NCBI GenBank assembly: GCA_911728435.2
Contig: OU452204.1
Location: 9,548,001-9,612,000 of the forward strand
Direction: 5' to 3'
DNA length: 64,000 nt
Source of the DNA: Apoderus coryli
Taxonomy: Eukaryota; Arthropoda; Insecta; Coleoptera; Attelabidae
The notes below the pieces were generated by a model. That model was not told the DNA's origin. It did no database searches and saw only the letters and a program-made list of their open reading frames with translations. A program made the translations under genes and the position numbers. Numbering within the stretch: position 1 is the first letter of the stretch; each line of letters opens with the position of its first letter. Shown here piece by piece: positions 43,401 to 52,989 of the stretch.

Positions 43401-46400
43401 CAATTTCGTTAAGATTCAATTTCTAAAAATCTCGATTTCGTACCAGGAACACATAAGTTTTAAGAGGTGAATATAAAGTATCAGGAGACCATTTTCGTTA
43501 AAATTAAATTTCTAAAAATCACGATTTCGTACCAGGAACACATAAGCTTTAAGAGGTGAATCAATGTATTAGGAGAGCCACATTCTGTTAAATTTTCATT
43601 TTCTAAAAATCTCGATTTCGTACCAGGAACACATAAGTTTGAAGAGGTGAATATAAAGTATCAGGAGACCAATTTCGTTAAGATTCAATTTCTAAAAATC
43701 TCGATTTCGTATCAGGAACACATAAGTTTTAAGAGGTGAGTATAAAGTATCAGGAGACCATTTTCGTTAAAATTAAATTTCTAAAAATCACGATTTCGTA
43801 CCAGGAACACATAAGCTTTAAGAGGTGAATCAATGTATTAGGAGAGCCACATTCTGTTAAATTTTCATTTTCTAAAAATCTCGATTTCGTACCAGGAACA
43901 CATAAGTTTGAAGAGGTGAATCAATGTATTAAGAGAGCCACATTCTGTTAAATTTTCATTTTCTAAAAATCTCGATTTCGTACCAGGAACACATAAGTTT
44001 GAAGAGGTGAATATAAAGTATCAGGAGACCAATTTCGTTAAGATTCAATTTCTAAAAATCTCGATTTCGTACCAGGAACACATAAGTTTTAAGAGGTGAA
44101 TCAATGTATTAGGAGACCATTTTCGTTAAAATTAAATTTCTAAAAATCTCGATTTCGTACCAGGAACACATAAGTTTTAAGAGGTGAATATAAAGTATCA
44201 GGAGACCATTTTCGTTAAAATTAAATTTCTAAAAATCACGATTTCGTACCAGGAACACATAAGTTTTAAGAGGTGAATCAATGTATTAGGAGAGCCACAT
44301 TCTGTTAAATTTTCATTTTCTAAAAATCTCGATTTCGTACCAGGAACACATAAGTTTGAAGAGGTGAATATAAAGTATCAGGAGACCAATTTCGTTAAGA
44401 TTCAATTTCTAAAAATCACGATTTCGTACCAGGAACACATAAGTTTTAAGAGGTGAATATAAAGTATCAGGAGACCATTTTCGTTAAAATTAAATTTCTA
44501 AAAATCACGATTTCGTACCAGGAACACATAAGTTTTAAGAGGTGAATCAATGTATTAGGAGAGCCACATTCTGTTAAATTTTCATTTTCTAAAAATCTCG
44601 ATTTCGTACCAGGAACACATAAGTTTGAAGAGGTGAATCAATGTATTAAGAGAGCCACATTCTGTTAAATTTTCATTTTCTAAAAATCTCGATTTCGTAC
44701 CAGGAACACATAAGTTTGAAGAGGTGAATCAATGTATTAGGAGAGCCACATTCTGTTAAATTTTCATTTTCTAAAAATCTCGATTTCGTACCAGGAACAC
44801 ATAAGTTTGAAGAGGTGAATATAAAGTATCAGGAGACCAATTTCGTTAAGATTCAATTTCTAAAAATCTCGATTTCGTACCAGGAACACATAAGTTTTAA
44901 GAGGTGAATATAAAGTATCAGGAGACCATTTTCGTTAAAATTAAATTTCTAAAAATCACGATTTCGTACCAGGAACACATAAGTTTTAAGAGGTGAATCA
45001 ATGTATTAGGAGAGCCCACATTCTGTTAAATTTTCATTTTCTAAAAATCTCGATTTCGTACCAGGAACACATAAGTTTGAAGAGGTGAATATAAAGTATC
45101 AGGAGACCAATTTCGTTAAGATTCAATTTCTAAAAATCTCGATTTCGTACCAGGAACACATAAGTTTTAAGAGGTGAATATAAAGTATCAGGAGACCATT
45201 TTCGTTAAAATTAAATTTCTAAAAATCACGATTTCGTACCAGGAACACATAAGCTTTAAGAGGTGAATCAATGTATTAGGAGAGCCACATTCTGTTAAAT
45301 TTTCATTTTCTAAAAATCTCGATTTCGTACCAGGAACACATAAGTTTGAAGAGGTGAATCAATGTATTAAGAGAGCCACATTCTGTTAAATTTTCATTTT
45401 CTAAAAATCTCGATTTCGTACCAGGAACACATAAGTTTGAAGAGGTGAATATAAAGTATCAGGAGACCATTTTCGTTAAAATTAAATTTCTAAAAATCAC
45501 GATTTCGTACCAGGAACACATAAGTTTTAAGAGGTGAATCAATGTATTAGGAGAGCCACATTCTGTTAAATTTTCATTTTCTAAAAATCTCGATTTCGTA
45601 CCAGGAACACATAAGTTTGAAGAGGTGAATATAAAGTATCAGGAGACCAATTTCGTTAAGATTCAATTTCTAAAAATCTCGATTTCGTACCAGGAACACA
45701 TAAGTTTTAAGAGGTGAATATAAAGTATCAGGAGACCATTTTCGTTAAGATTCAATTTCTAAAAATCACGATTTCGTACCAGGAACACATAAGTTTTAAG
45801 AGGTGAATCAATGTATTAGGAGAGCCCACATTCTGTTAAATTTTCATTTTCTAAAAATCTCGATTTCGTACCAGGAACACATAAGTTTGAAGAGGTGAAT
45901 ATAAAGTATCAGGAGACCAATTTCGTTAAGATTCAATTTCTAAAAATCTCGATTTCGTACCAGGAACACATAAGTTTTAAGAGGTGAATATAAAGTATCA
46001 GGAGACCATTTTCGTTAAAATTAAATTTCTAAAAATCACGATTTCGTACCAGGAACACATAAGCTTTAAGAGGTGAATCAATGTATTAGGAGAGCCACAT
46101 TCTGTTAAATTTTCATTTTCTAAAAATCTCGATTTCGTACCAGGAACACATAAGTTTTAAGAGGTGAATATAAAGTATCAGGAGACCATTTTCGTTAAAA
46201 TTAAATTTCTAAAAATCACGATTTCGTACCAGGAACACATAAGCTTTAAGAGGTGAATCAATGTATTAAGAGAGCCACATTCTGTTAAATTTTCATTTTC
46301 TAAAAATCTCGATTTCGTACCAGGAACACATAAGTTTGAAGAGGTGAATATAAAGTATCAGGAGACCAATTTCGTTAAGATTCAATTTCTAAAAATCTCG

Positions 46401-46439
46401 ATTTCGTACCAGGAACACATAAGTTTTAAGAGGTGAATC

Positions 46440-46585
46440 AATGTATTAGGAGAGCCACATTCTGCTAAATTTGCATTTTCTAAAAATCACGTTTTCGTAC
46501 CAGGAACACATAAGTTTGAAGAGGTGAATCAATGTATTACGAGAGCCACATTCTGGTAAATTTTCATTTTCAAAAAATCTGATGA
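46440..46585 (+). repeat. Degenerate terminal monomers at the array edge
   Basis: The last two A-type monomers carry many changes seen nowhere else: ctgctaaatttgcatttt, cacgttttcgtacc, gtattacgagag, ctggtaaatt and ttttcaaaaaatctga. The array then stops within the core of the final monomer. Decay concentrated at the edge is what unequal exchange predicts, because terminal monomers are rarely homogenised. Confidence 0.9.
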
Positions 46586-46878
46586 TTTTAAAATGGCTGA
46601 AACTTGGTATAGTGATAGAGGGTCCTATTGGTAGCCAAAAAGGCCGGAATTATAAAGAACCAACTCCGTTTTTCGATATCTCTTACCGTTTTCGAGATAT
46701 TTGCGTTTGAAGTTTTTTCAAAAAAATCTGCAAAATTTTTCAATCAAAAAATCATGCCTTAAAGGCTCCAGTATTGCTCTTAATGTAAATTATAGATATC
46801 TCATTTGGTTTTCAAAGATTGAGAGTAATTTGATTTATTCTAAGCAATAAGTTCATAAGTTTCAAAAAATCTGATGAT
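46568..46878 (+). repeat. 292-bp unit with 19-bp direct repeats at array border
   Basis: The sequence tttcaaaaaatctgatgat occurs at 46,568-46,586, overlapping the last satellite monomer, and again at 46,860-46,878. Between them is unique-looking DNA with an imperfect inverted pair, atatctc and gagatat, near 46,676-46,700. The second copy is preceded by ttcataagttt, which resembles cacataagttt in the satellite core. Either a 273-bp element inserted with a 19-bp target duplication, or this is the ancestral repeat unit from which the satellite grew. No coding capacity was seen. Confidence 0.6.
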
Positions 46879-47460
46879 CATGAATCCCAACTTCTAACAC
46901 TATCAGAAATAATTTTACATACATATTTAACAATGACCTACTGAACTGAAAAATAATTGCACACACTCATCAATCACACCCAATGTACATGTAAAAATAT
47001 CACACAATCGGTCAAAATTATTACAAAAAATATTTACAGGCGATCCCAACAAAATATTGGTGCGATAACGAATAGGATAAAATGTGATATTATTTCGACT
47101 TCCCAACCGTGGGACGTGAAAATTTATTTTACATAGCAATTGCGTGGACAATGAATCTTGTAATGAATCAATTTATAGAAGTAGTGCAAAGAAGCGAGTA
47201 TTCGTCTTATTTCCAAACTTACCATCTCATCAAAAAAATAAATAGGTAAATAAATAAAAAATATAAACGTGTTTGATGTTGATATTCAGAAATCGACGGC
47301 GAACAATGTCCGAGAAGTACCTAATACAAAATTTATGATAAGTAAGTTTTAGTAAATATTTAGAATTCCAATACTGTAATTTGTAAACAAATTTCTCATC
47401 CAAAAATCTTGAACAACATTACTATAAAACATAAGTTACCTACGTAAACTTCACTGTACC
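46879..47460. other. AT-rich intergenic or intronic DNA, nothing recognised
   Basis: Searched on the minus strand for the C-terminal half of the LITAF domain (an HxCPxC-like motif followed by G-x-Y/F). None was seen. A 74-codon minus-strand frame at 46,927-47,151 has no recognisable domain and is probably chance. Confidence 0.6.
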
Positions 47461-47870
47461 TACATGGTGTCCAAAATTCGATTGTACCTCAGGATATATC
47501 GATTGTAATTAAATATAGAGAATTGCGGTTGTGATAAACCTGCCGGAATCAAAAAATTCACTTTCCGCACCAGTTTCAGAGGTGGCTTTTAGCAGGGGGC
47601 GCAGAGGGCGCTCCCCCCAACGATCGATTCGTGGTTTTACAAAATATTTAACATTTAGAAAATGACAATGAATTCATCCATATATAAATAGATATATTGC
47701 ATTAATATTTTTGAAACGAGCACCCGGATGTTAGGCATTTTGTTTTTATTCATTTCTCACTTGGTTTCTTGGTTAGAATTTAGAATAACAAAAATTAACT
47801 TTAGTTTAGATCTTTAAAAAACAACCGAGTTACCCTTCAATAACATAGGTAACATTCTGGACACCCTGTA
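47461..47870. mobile_element. Possible DNA-transposon relic with degenerate terminal inverted repeats
   Basis: The left end reads tacatggtgtccaaaatt. The right end (47,851-47,870), reverse-complemented, reads tacagggtgtccagaatgtt. The shared pattern tacaNggtgtccaNaat is typical of terminal inverted repeats of small insect DNA elements. A GC-rich patch, ggcttttagcagggggcgc, at 47,585-47,603 differs in composition from its surroundings. No clear target-site duplication was seen, so the call is tentative. Confidence 0.4.
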
Positions 47871-47901
47871 CACCAGTATGTTATCATCCTCCTTAACTTA
47901 C

Positions 47902-48064
47902 CCTATTAAACAAAGTAAAACGCTAGCCACATATGCTTTTGTACCGGGTTGAGATTTAATGGTGGTGTCAATTTCAGCTCTACATTGCGGACATATCATA
48001 TGTGTGGGATTGGGGCCAACCACAGGAACTACGGTTGTTAGAATCTCTGGTCCTTTTGTGGTAA
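47902..48064 (-). CDS. LITAF-domain protein, second coding exon (first half of LITAF domain)
   Basis: This minus-strand exon is preceded by an acceptor, tttcatatttcag, and followed by a consensus donor, gtaagt (47,896-47,901). In frame with the exon at 63,126-63,246 it encodes residues 41-94 plus two bases of codon 95. It contains HMICPQCRAEIDTTIK, whose CPQC pair (Cys65, Cys68) is the N-terminal zinc knuckle of the LITAF/SIMPLE domain, and then the hydrophobic stretch VASVLLCLIG, which begins the membrane-embedded part. LITAF-domain proteins are small monotopic proteins of late endosomes and lysosomes; family members are linked to endosomal sorting and transcription-factor-like roles. The second zinc knuckle (HxCxxC-like) and the end of the protein are missing and must be on another exon. 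Splice phase at the 3' end is 2. I see no frameshift or stop. The product is certain at family level; which paralogue cannot be told. Confidence 0.9.
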
Positions 48065-48995
48065 CTGAAATATGAAAATAACGATCAAGTAAAAAAGTAC
48101 AAACAATTTAACATTTTATGAATTTATACAAGCGGCCTATAGACTCAGTTGCACTCCTCGAGACAATATAATAATGTAAGAAAGAATATATCGATACATC
48201 TCTTGCATCTCTATTATAGTGACAGAAAGTTGACATTTCTAGCATTTGTGTCTAATTAAATGTATCCGTTCGAGTAACAATATGTGCAGACGGGCTACAA
48301 TTTCAATAATAATACAAAAAGTCCATTGAACCAGTTTTCAACAATAATAATAAAAACAGTTCCATGAGCCTGTTTTGAACTTACAACTTTACGATTACCA
48401 GAGTAAACGTTTACACAATTGGATAACTGGTATGCCATGGTTGGTTTTTTAAAATTGTCTTTAAATACAGACGGCCGGAACGTAGATGGTGAGGACGGCA
48501 AAAAATCAATATTCGAATGCCAAATGTGTTAACGTGTGTCATTTAAAAACAATTCTGCCAGATTTAGTTCATGTGAATAGTATTCAAATAAAAATACGCA
48601 TAAATAAAGAGTTTTTTTTAGGTATAATAATAATAATCATCTTTTAATATTTGTTATATTATTGTGGTAGTAGAGTAAATTAAATTTGTTGGAAAATCAA
48701 GTATCTAATCATGTGTAAATAAATTGCATAATGTGTGGATTTGTTGAGGAAAATGTGCTGGAATATGTTTATGGTGAAAATGTTCAAGTAAAGTGTGGCA
48801 TCCGCGAATTTCTCATCTTTTCTTGATTGTTGCCAGATTTTATATGAATTAAATGGAATGGAATATAAATAATATGGAATTTTTTCAACAACCAAATCAT
48901 TTAAGCAAACATAAAATAAACTTGGGGAAATTAAGTTTGTGTTTAATTAAGCAACTGCGCGTGTGTCCGGTGTAAATAGATTTCGGTTTAATTAA
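48065..48995. other. Intronic AT-rich DNA, no recognised element
   Basis: Low-complexity AT-rich sequence with short ataat runs near 48,623-48,640. The minus-strand frames at 48,295-48,501 and 48,680-48,895 lack any recognisable domain. Confidence 0.55.
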
Positions 48996-49003
48996 GCTAT
49001 TGC

Positions 49004-49391
49004 CAGTGGCGTCTTAACCCAGATAACCGCCCGAAGCCCTTTAAGATGTTGCGCCCCTATTTATGATGAAAAAAAAACATATTTTTTAACTGTACTGTTT
49101 TAATCGATATCGATTCCTTTCTAACTTCTTCTCCACTTATAACTCACATGCGACTCTCATTAATGAAAATAAATGAAATAAAGCTACGCAGGAGACTAAA
49201 AAAAATCTGGCTCTGCAATTTAATTTATCCCTCACCCCAATTCCTTTATTGTACGACCCATCGCGCGCTGATAATTTTTATTTTATTTTCTTACATTCTC
49301 CACGTTCTAACTCTGGTTCAGAATGTTGCGAACCCAAAAACCTTGCGCCCGAAGCCTGGGCTTCTTAGGCTGTAGGGATAATACGCCACTG
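49004..49391. mobile_element. Non-autonomous hAT-type element with 8-bp target duplication
   Basis: The ends are cagtggcgt at left and acgccactg at right, perfect 9-bp inverted repeats extended by imperfect matches (cttaaccc against gggataat). They are flanked by identical 8-bp direct repeats gctattgc at 48,996-49,003 and 49,392-49,399. An 8-bp duplication with CAGTGGCG-type termini is the signature of the hAT superfamily. The element is 388 bp and has no transposase frame, so it would depend on an enzyme supplied elsewhere. Subterminal motifs gcccgaagcc occur near both ends. The intact duplication suggests a fairly recent insertion. Confidence 0.85.
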
Positions 49392-49399
49392 GCTATTGC

Positions 49400-50313
49400 G
49401 CGAATAATGAGTACGAGGTGTAGGATAGAGATAATTTCAAGAACCGTCTGGCACCCGAGCAGTGTAAGTTTGTATGTTGTTTAAGCGAGTAGATTCCATA
49501 AGAATAATACACAAATCTGTTTTCTTTTCTAATGGCATTACTTTAATGAAAAAAGGGACGATTTGGGAACTATTCTAAAAATGTTTCCCTTCAATGAATC
49601 CTCAACAAAAGTAAAGGTTGGATTGCTCTGACTATTTAAACGTATGTTAAAACACCTGGCATATTTTACACTTGTTTTGATTGTCAAAAATCCGTACCGA
49701 ACTTTACCTGTTTTCGTTTTTGAAGATTAGAGTGAATAAGATAGCTAGTGTTTTAGAGTAGTTAACATTTTATTTGTTGGCGGTAGTAGTGGTTCGGCTG
49801 TGAAGTTACCAAGAAGAAGCGGCTCATTTGAAGCTATTAGCAACTGTGGAGCTACTGTGTGCCCATTGCATATTTTGCAGAAGACTATGCAAATAAGAAA
49901 AGTGTATATCAGATGTTCCACACAATAAGTTAACATTTGTCATAATAAATAAGCTGATTCAAAAGTAAATTAGTTCTAGCTCTAGGGCAATTGAATACTA
50001 TACCCTATCTACTCGAAATACGAGAAACACAAAATCCAACATGTTTATGAACAGTAATTTTTAAAGAACGGCAATATTTCTGCTAAAATTTCGGAGGTTT
50101 CTTTATAGACTTGGGTGTTCCATAATTAAAAAAACTGTTCCTTTCTATTAAAAAAAAGTTGGGACGGCTGGAGGGTTAAGGGGTTCGCGGTACAAAATAA
50201 TGTTCATCACACAAACGTCGCTTGATATAAACCCTATTTACTTACGTGTTTTTACGTTTTCGCAAGAAATAAAATGGAAAAAAAAATACGCGTGCAGCAC
50301 AGTACACGTGATA
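49400..50313. other. Intronic DNA, nothing recognised
   Basis: AT-rich sequence. A 63-codon minus-strand frame at 49,745-49,936 has no recognisable domain. Confidence 0.5.
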
Positions 50314-50478
50314 GAAGTGAATACTTCTTTCCGAGAGAGGAAGGGAATACGAATGACGGCACAAAAGCGACAACCGAAGGATAGGCAACGTTAAGCCGCT
50401 ATATACATAATAGTGTATGGTCCCCCTCATATTTGTTATATGCTTCATCTCTTTTGCTGCCAAAGAAGTATTCACTTC
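50314..50478. mobile_element. 165-bp inverted-repeat element (MITE-like)
   Basis: Perfect 17-bp inverted repeats bound the segment: gaagtgaatacttcttt at 50,314-50,330 and its reverse complement at 50,462-50,478. The interior is purine-rich and higher in GC than its flanks and has no persistent frame. No convincing target-site duplication was found directly outside the repeats, so the true ends may lie slightly further out, or this may be a remnant of a larger foldback element. Confidence 0.6.
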
Positions 50479-50506
50479 AAAAAGATATGAATTTTATTCC
50501 ATACAT

Positions 50507-51553
50507 AATTTATTTATTTATTGTCTAACAGGTTACACCCAATTACAAGACAATTCTTTGATTCCATAATATAAACAATTGAATTTAATCTACACTAAAA
50601 CTATAACAAAAACTTAATATTATCAAATTCTTAAATTAACTAAATGAGCCTGCAAACTATGGTTAAATGCCACTAAATTATTACTAAAAAAATTGGTATG
50701 AACAGATATTTTATGCTTATTACATAAATTGCATGCACTGATTACGGGAGCCCTCGTCTCATAATTCGTATGAGCTTGGGGAACTCTAAATAAGTGCATG
50801 TTCCTTGTATATGCCAGTGGTACGTTGAGTTTCACTTCCTGTAAGAGGTGAGGGCAATCCAGCATGGAGTTGATTAATTTAAAAAGAAATATTTGAGATG
50901 CAGACACTCTTCGACACTGCAACGACTGAAAACCAAAACGGTTTAAGAGTTCGCTATGATCAACCCCCCTGTCTGGATATCGTCCATCAATCTTGTACGA
51001 AATGTACTTTAAAAACTTACGCTGAACCTGCTCAAGTTTATTGATATATACCTGGTAAATCGGTGACCACACGACAGATGCGTATTCCAACTTTGACCGC
51101 ACCAGCGACTGGTAAAGGGCTATAAGAGGGTCTATATTCTGAAATTCCCTTGTTGACCTTATAATAAACCCAAGTGCTCTAGTCGCCTCTTGGCAAATAC
51201 TGTGAAGGTGAGGATTGAATGACAATTCATTGTCAACAAGGACACCCAGATCCCTAACTTCCTTGCATCTCTGAAGAATGTCGTCGCCAATGCTGTACTC
51301 ATACCGGACGATATCAGCACTCCTGGCGAACGACATACATTTGCATTTTTTTGTGTTAAGTGGAAGCCTGTTATCTGCACACCAACGCTCCAGCGCCACC
51401 AAGTCCGTCTGAAGCAGCTCACAGTCCAAGGGATTACGTATTATCCTGAAGAGCTTCAGATCATCAGCAAACAGGAGACAGGAACTAAATACATTCGCAG
51501 TGATATCGTTGACGTATATTGAAAATATAAGTGGAGCCAAGTTGCTAATATGG
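50507..51553 (-). mobile_element. 5'-truncated non-LTR retrotransposon (LINE) copy
   Basis: Reading on the minus strand, recognisable reverse-transcriptase sequence starts abruptly at SNLAPLIFSIYVND (about 51,552), where the palm domain should already be well under way. It runs through the C-terminal region and a 3' UTR of about 100 bp, and ends in an (aaat)n tail at 50,507-50,522. A short 3' simple-repeat tail and 5' truncation are hallmarks of target-primed reverse transcription. I could not identify a clear target-site duplication. Confidence 0.85.
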
Positions 51554-51579
51554 TATTTAAACAAATGTAAGTAAACCAT
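50623..51579 (-). CDS. Truncated LINE reverse transcriptase, C-terminal part
   Basis: A 318-codon minus-strand frame with no internal stop. Residues 12-25 (SNLAPLIFSIYVND) and the catalytic FADD at 37-40 belong to the palm of a jockey/CR1-like reverse transcriptase. LGVLVD at 111-116 and LVRSKLEYASVVWSP at 159-173 are the conserved thumb and C-terminal motifs of these proteins. The apurinic endonuclease and the N-terminal two thirds of the polymerase are absent, so the protein cannot be active. The first ten or so residues, up to about position 11, come from flanking DNA and the methionine is probably not a genuine start. An unbroken frame over nearly 1 kb suggests a young insertion. The exact LINE clade cannot be settled by eye. 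Confidence 0.85.
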   Translation of the reverse strand: MVYLHLFKYHISNLAPLIFSIYVNDITANVFSSCLLFADDLKLFRIIRNPLDCELLQTDLVALERWCADNRLPLNTKKCKCMSFARSADIVRYEYSIGDDILQRCKEVRDLGVLVDNELSFNPHLHSICQEATRALGFIIRSTREFQNIDPLIALYQSLVRSKLEYASVVWSPIYQVYINKLEQVQRKFLKYISYKIDGRYPDRGVDHSELLNRFGFQSLQCRRVSASQIFLFKLINSMLDCPHLLQEVKLNVPLAYTRNMHLFRVPQAHTNYETRAPVISACNLCNKHKISVHTNFFSNNLVAFNHSLQAHLVNLRI

Positions 51580-52690
51580 ATGGTTGATGGGAAAATCACT
51601 GAATACAGGTTATTAAAGGAAATTTACAATTTAGTCATTAGGTAGATATTTTTACATTAATTTATCATGTTTGTTAGCAGGTAATTATTGTACAAAATAT
51701 AAGCAACAACAATAATAAACAATATAGCAAAGCATTGCACTAAAACTATATTATCAATAATTTTTGACGAATTTGTACTCATGTACTGAAGGCTGTTTGA
51801 TCAGTACTCAAATACAAAGGTAAACGAAATGGCTAATAATTATGCACTTATTTTTTAATCGTTGTGAAAAAGTCTTCCTGAGAATATAAAGAACACTAAC
51901 AGATGATTCTATAGGACTAAAAAAATATACCATTAACAATTTCTGTATTTAACAAAAGACAAAATCAACTAGATTAAATAGGTATTGTGTGCTCTGTAGA
52001 TGAAGATATCGAAATTCTACTTTTATAAAAGCATAGAATGAACCTTGATCTTTTCACTAAATCAATACTATCATTAAAAAATGTATAAGGGTACATGTTT
52101 GCTATCGTGCAAAATTTAAGGTATATCATGTGTCTCCATCCATTATTTCAATGTACCTAATCATAGGCGGGAATTGGAGCTATAATTTTAGTATATTTTG
52201 TAAGTCAAAAGTCAAGATTCGTTAATAAAATATATACCTGTTTTTTCAACTATGCATTAAGTAGTACAAATTTCTCAAAAATTATCGTACAAGTAAGTAA
52301 AAGATAATAAATGTTACATTTTGCCTGTTGTCTTTGCAAATTTAATTTATATACCCCAGTTATTATATCTAATCGCAAAAAATTATCGGAAATTTTAAGG
52401 CTCTTGTGGTAATTGAAGACCAGACTTAAATAAGGGGCTAAGTGCCAAAAAGAAAAACTTTCAGGAGACTTAAAAAACCGATTAATTTAACCATTTATGA
52501 ATAAAAACTAATTTGACAAAACTGTTTATTTGCAAACTTAAAACATATTCATACTAAGAAAAACATACAAAATAAAATAAACAAGAAAATAAAACAAAAA
52601 TAGAAAAGGGCTAAGCACCACTAGCATTTTCATGATACGAGTAGATACGTGCCGGCAACTATATGTATATTCTAAGTTTTTGGTGGAACT
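51580..52690. other. Intronic AT-rich DNA, nothing recognised
   Basis: No coding remnant or inverted-repeat element was recognised. Gene density is effectively zero and composition is uniformly AT-rich. Confidence 0.5.
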
Positions 52691-52692
52691 CC

Positions 52693-52803
52693 TGGTGCCC
52701 TGGTAGATGAAGATAAGGAATCATCGCACGTAAATTTTGCTTTTTAGATGCATTATAGGTTCAGGGGTCGATTCCTGTCCAACTATCTGTACGTTTTTTT
52801 TTT
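52693..52803 (+). ncRNA. Possible RNA polymerase III unit or SINE fragment (tRNA-like)
   Basis: An A-box-like tggtgccctgg (52,693-52,703) is followed 62 bp later by gggtcgattcc (52,765-52,775), which matches the tRNA B-box consensus GGTTCGANTCC at 10 of 11 positions. A T10 run at 52,794-52,803 could act as a pol III terminator. The cloverleaf does not fold well: the T-arm is only a 4-bp cagg/cctg stem with an 8-base loop. A genuine tRNA is therefore unlikely; a tRNA-derived SINE head or decayed pseudogene is more plausible. Confidence 0.3.
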
Positions 52804-52929
52804 GCTCTACAGATATATTTTTCTTGAGAACTCGTTATCTTTTACCAACGTTCGATATCACTTTACGTATCCTAGGTTATCTTTTGTAACTCGTATATGT
52901 GACAACATAGCTTAGTAATAGATATTAAG

Positions 52930-52953
52930 GAATTTGCAGCTTGCTGCAAATTC
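52930..52953. repeat. Near-perfect 24-bp palindrome
   Basis: Two 11-bp arms, gaatttgcagc and gctgcaaattc, are separated by two bases. It lies just outside the low-coordinate end of the transposase-like relic at 52,990-53,610 and may be related to that element's terminus; this is inference only. Confidence 0.7.
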
Positions 52954-52989
52954 AAAAAGTGTCTGAGTTCCATTTTTACAACTTTATAT

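Larger units (their letters stand above)
1..46585 (+). repeat. Giant satellite DNA array, 89-91-bp monomers
   Basis: Uninterrupted head-to-tail array in one orientation, open at the left edge. Every monomer shares a core of about 55 bp running from ctaaaaatc through cgatttcgtaccaggaac to aagaggtgaa. The head of about 35 bp before it falls into a few classes. Class A begins tcaatgtattaggagagcc (91 bp). Class B begins tataaagtatcaggagacca and continues with gttaagattc or gttaagatac (89 bp). Class C has the same start but continues gttaaaattaaa with cacgatttcg (89 bp). Hybrids also occur, for example an A start on a C body (88 bp). GC is about 33 percent. No inverted segment and no foreign insertion was seen inside the array. 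Function is unknown; satellites of this kind are common in pericentromeric or other heterochromatin, but nothing here shows a location. Confidence 0.98.

Noticed and set aside
1..46585. CRISPR-like pattern of a constant 55-bp core separated by 35-bp heads
   Set aside because: Heads fall into only a few classes repeated many times, the setting is eukaryotic, and there are no cas genes; it is satellite DNA.
1..46585. CENP-B-box-like word ttcgtaccaggaaca in the core
   Set aside because: It fits only the TTCG and central A of the consensus and lacks the CGGG half, so a CENP-B site cannot be claimed.
1..46585. Possibility that the array is purely an assembly artefact
   Set aside because: Copies differ by rare variants arranged in ordered blocks, and the right end decays naturally into unique DNA. 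Copy number may still be wrong, but the array itself looks real.
46927..47151. Minus-strand 74-codon frame as the missing last LITAF exon
   Set aside because: It has cysteines but no HxCPxC motif, no membrane-type segment joining to CLIG, and no acceptor in the required phase.
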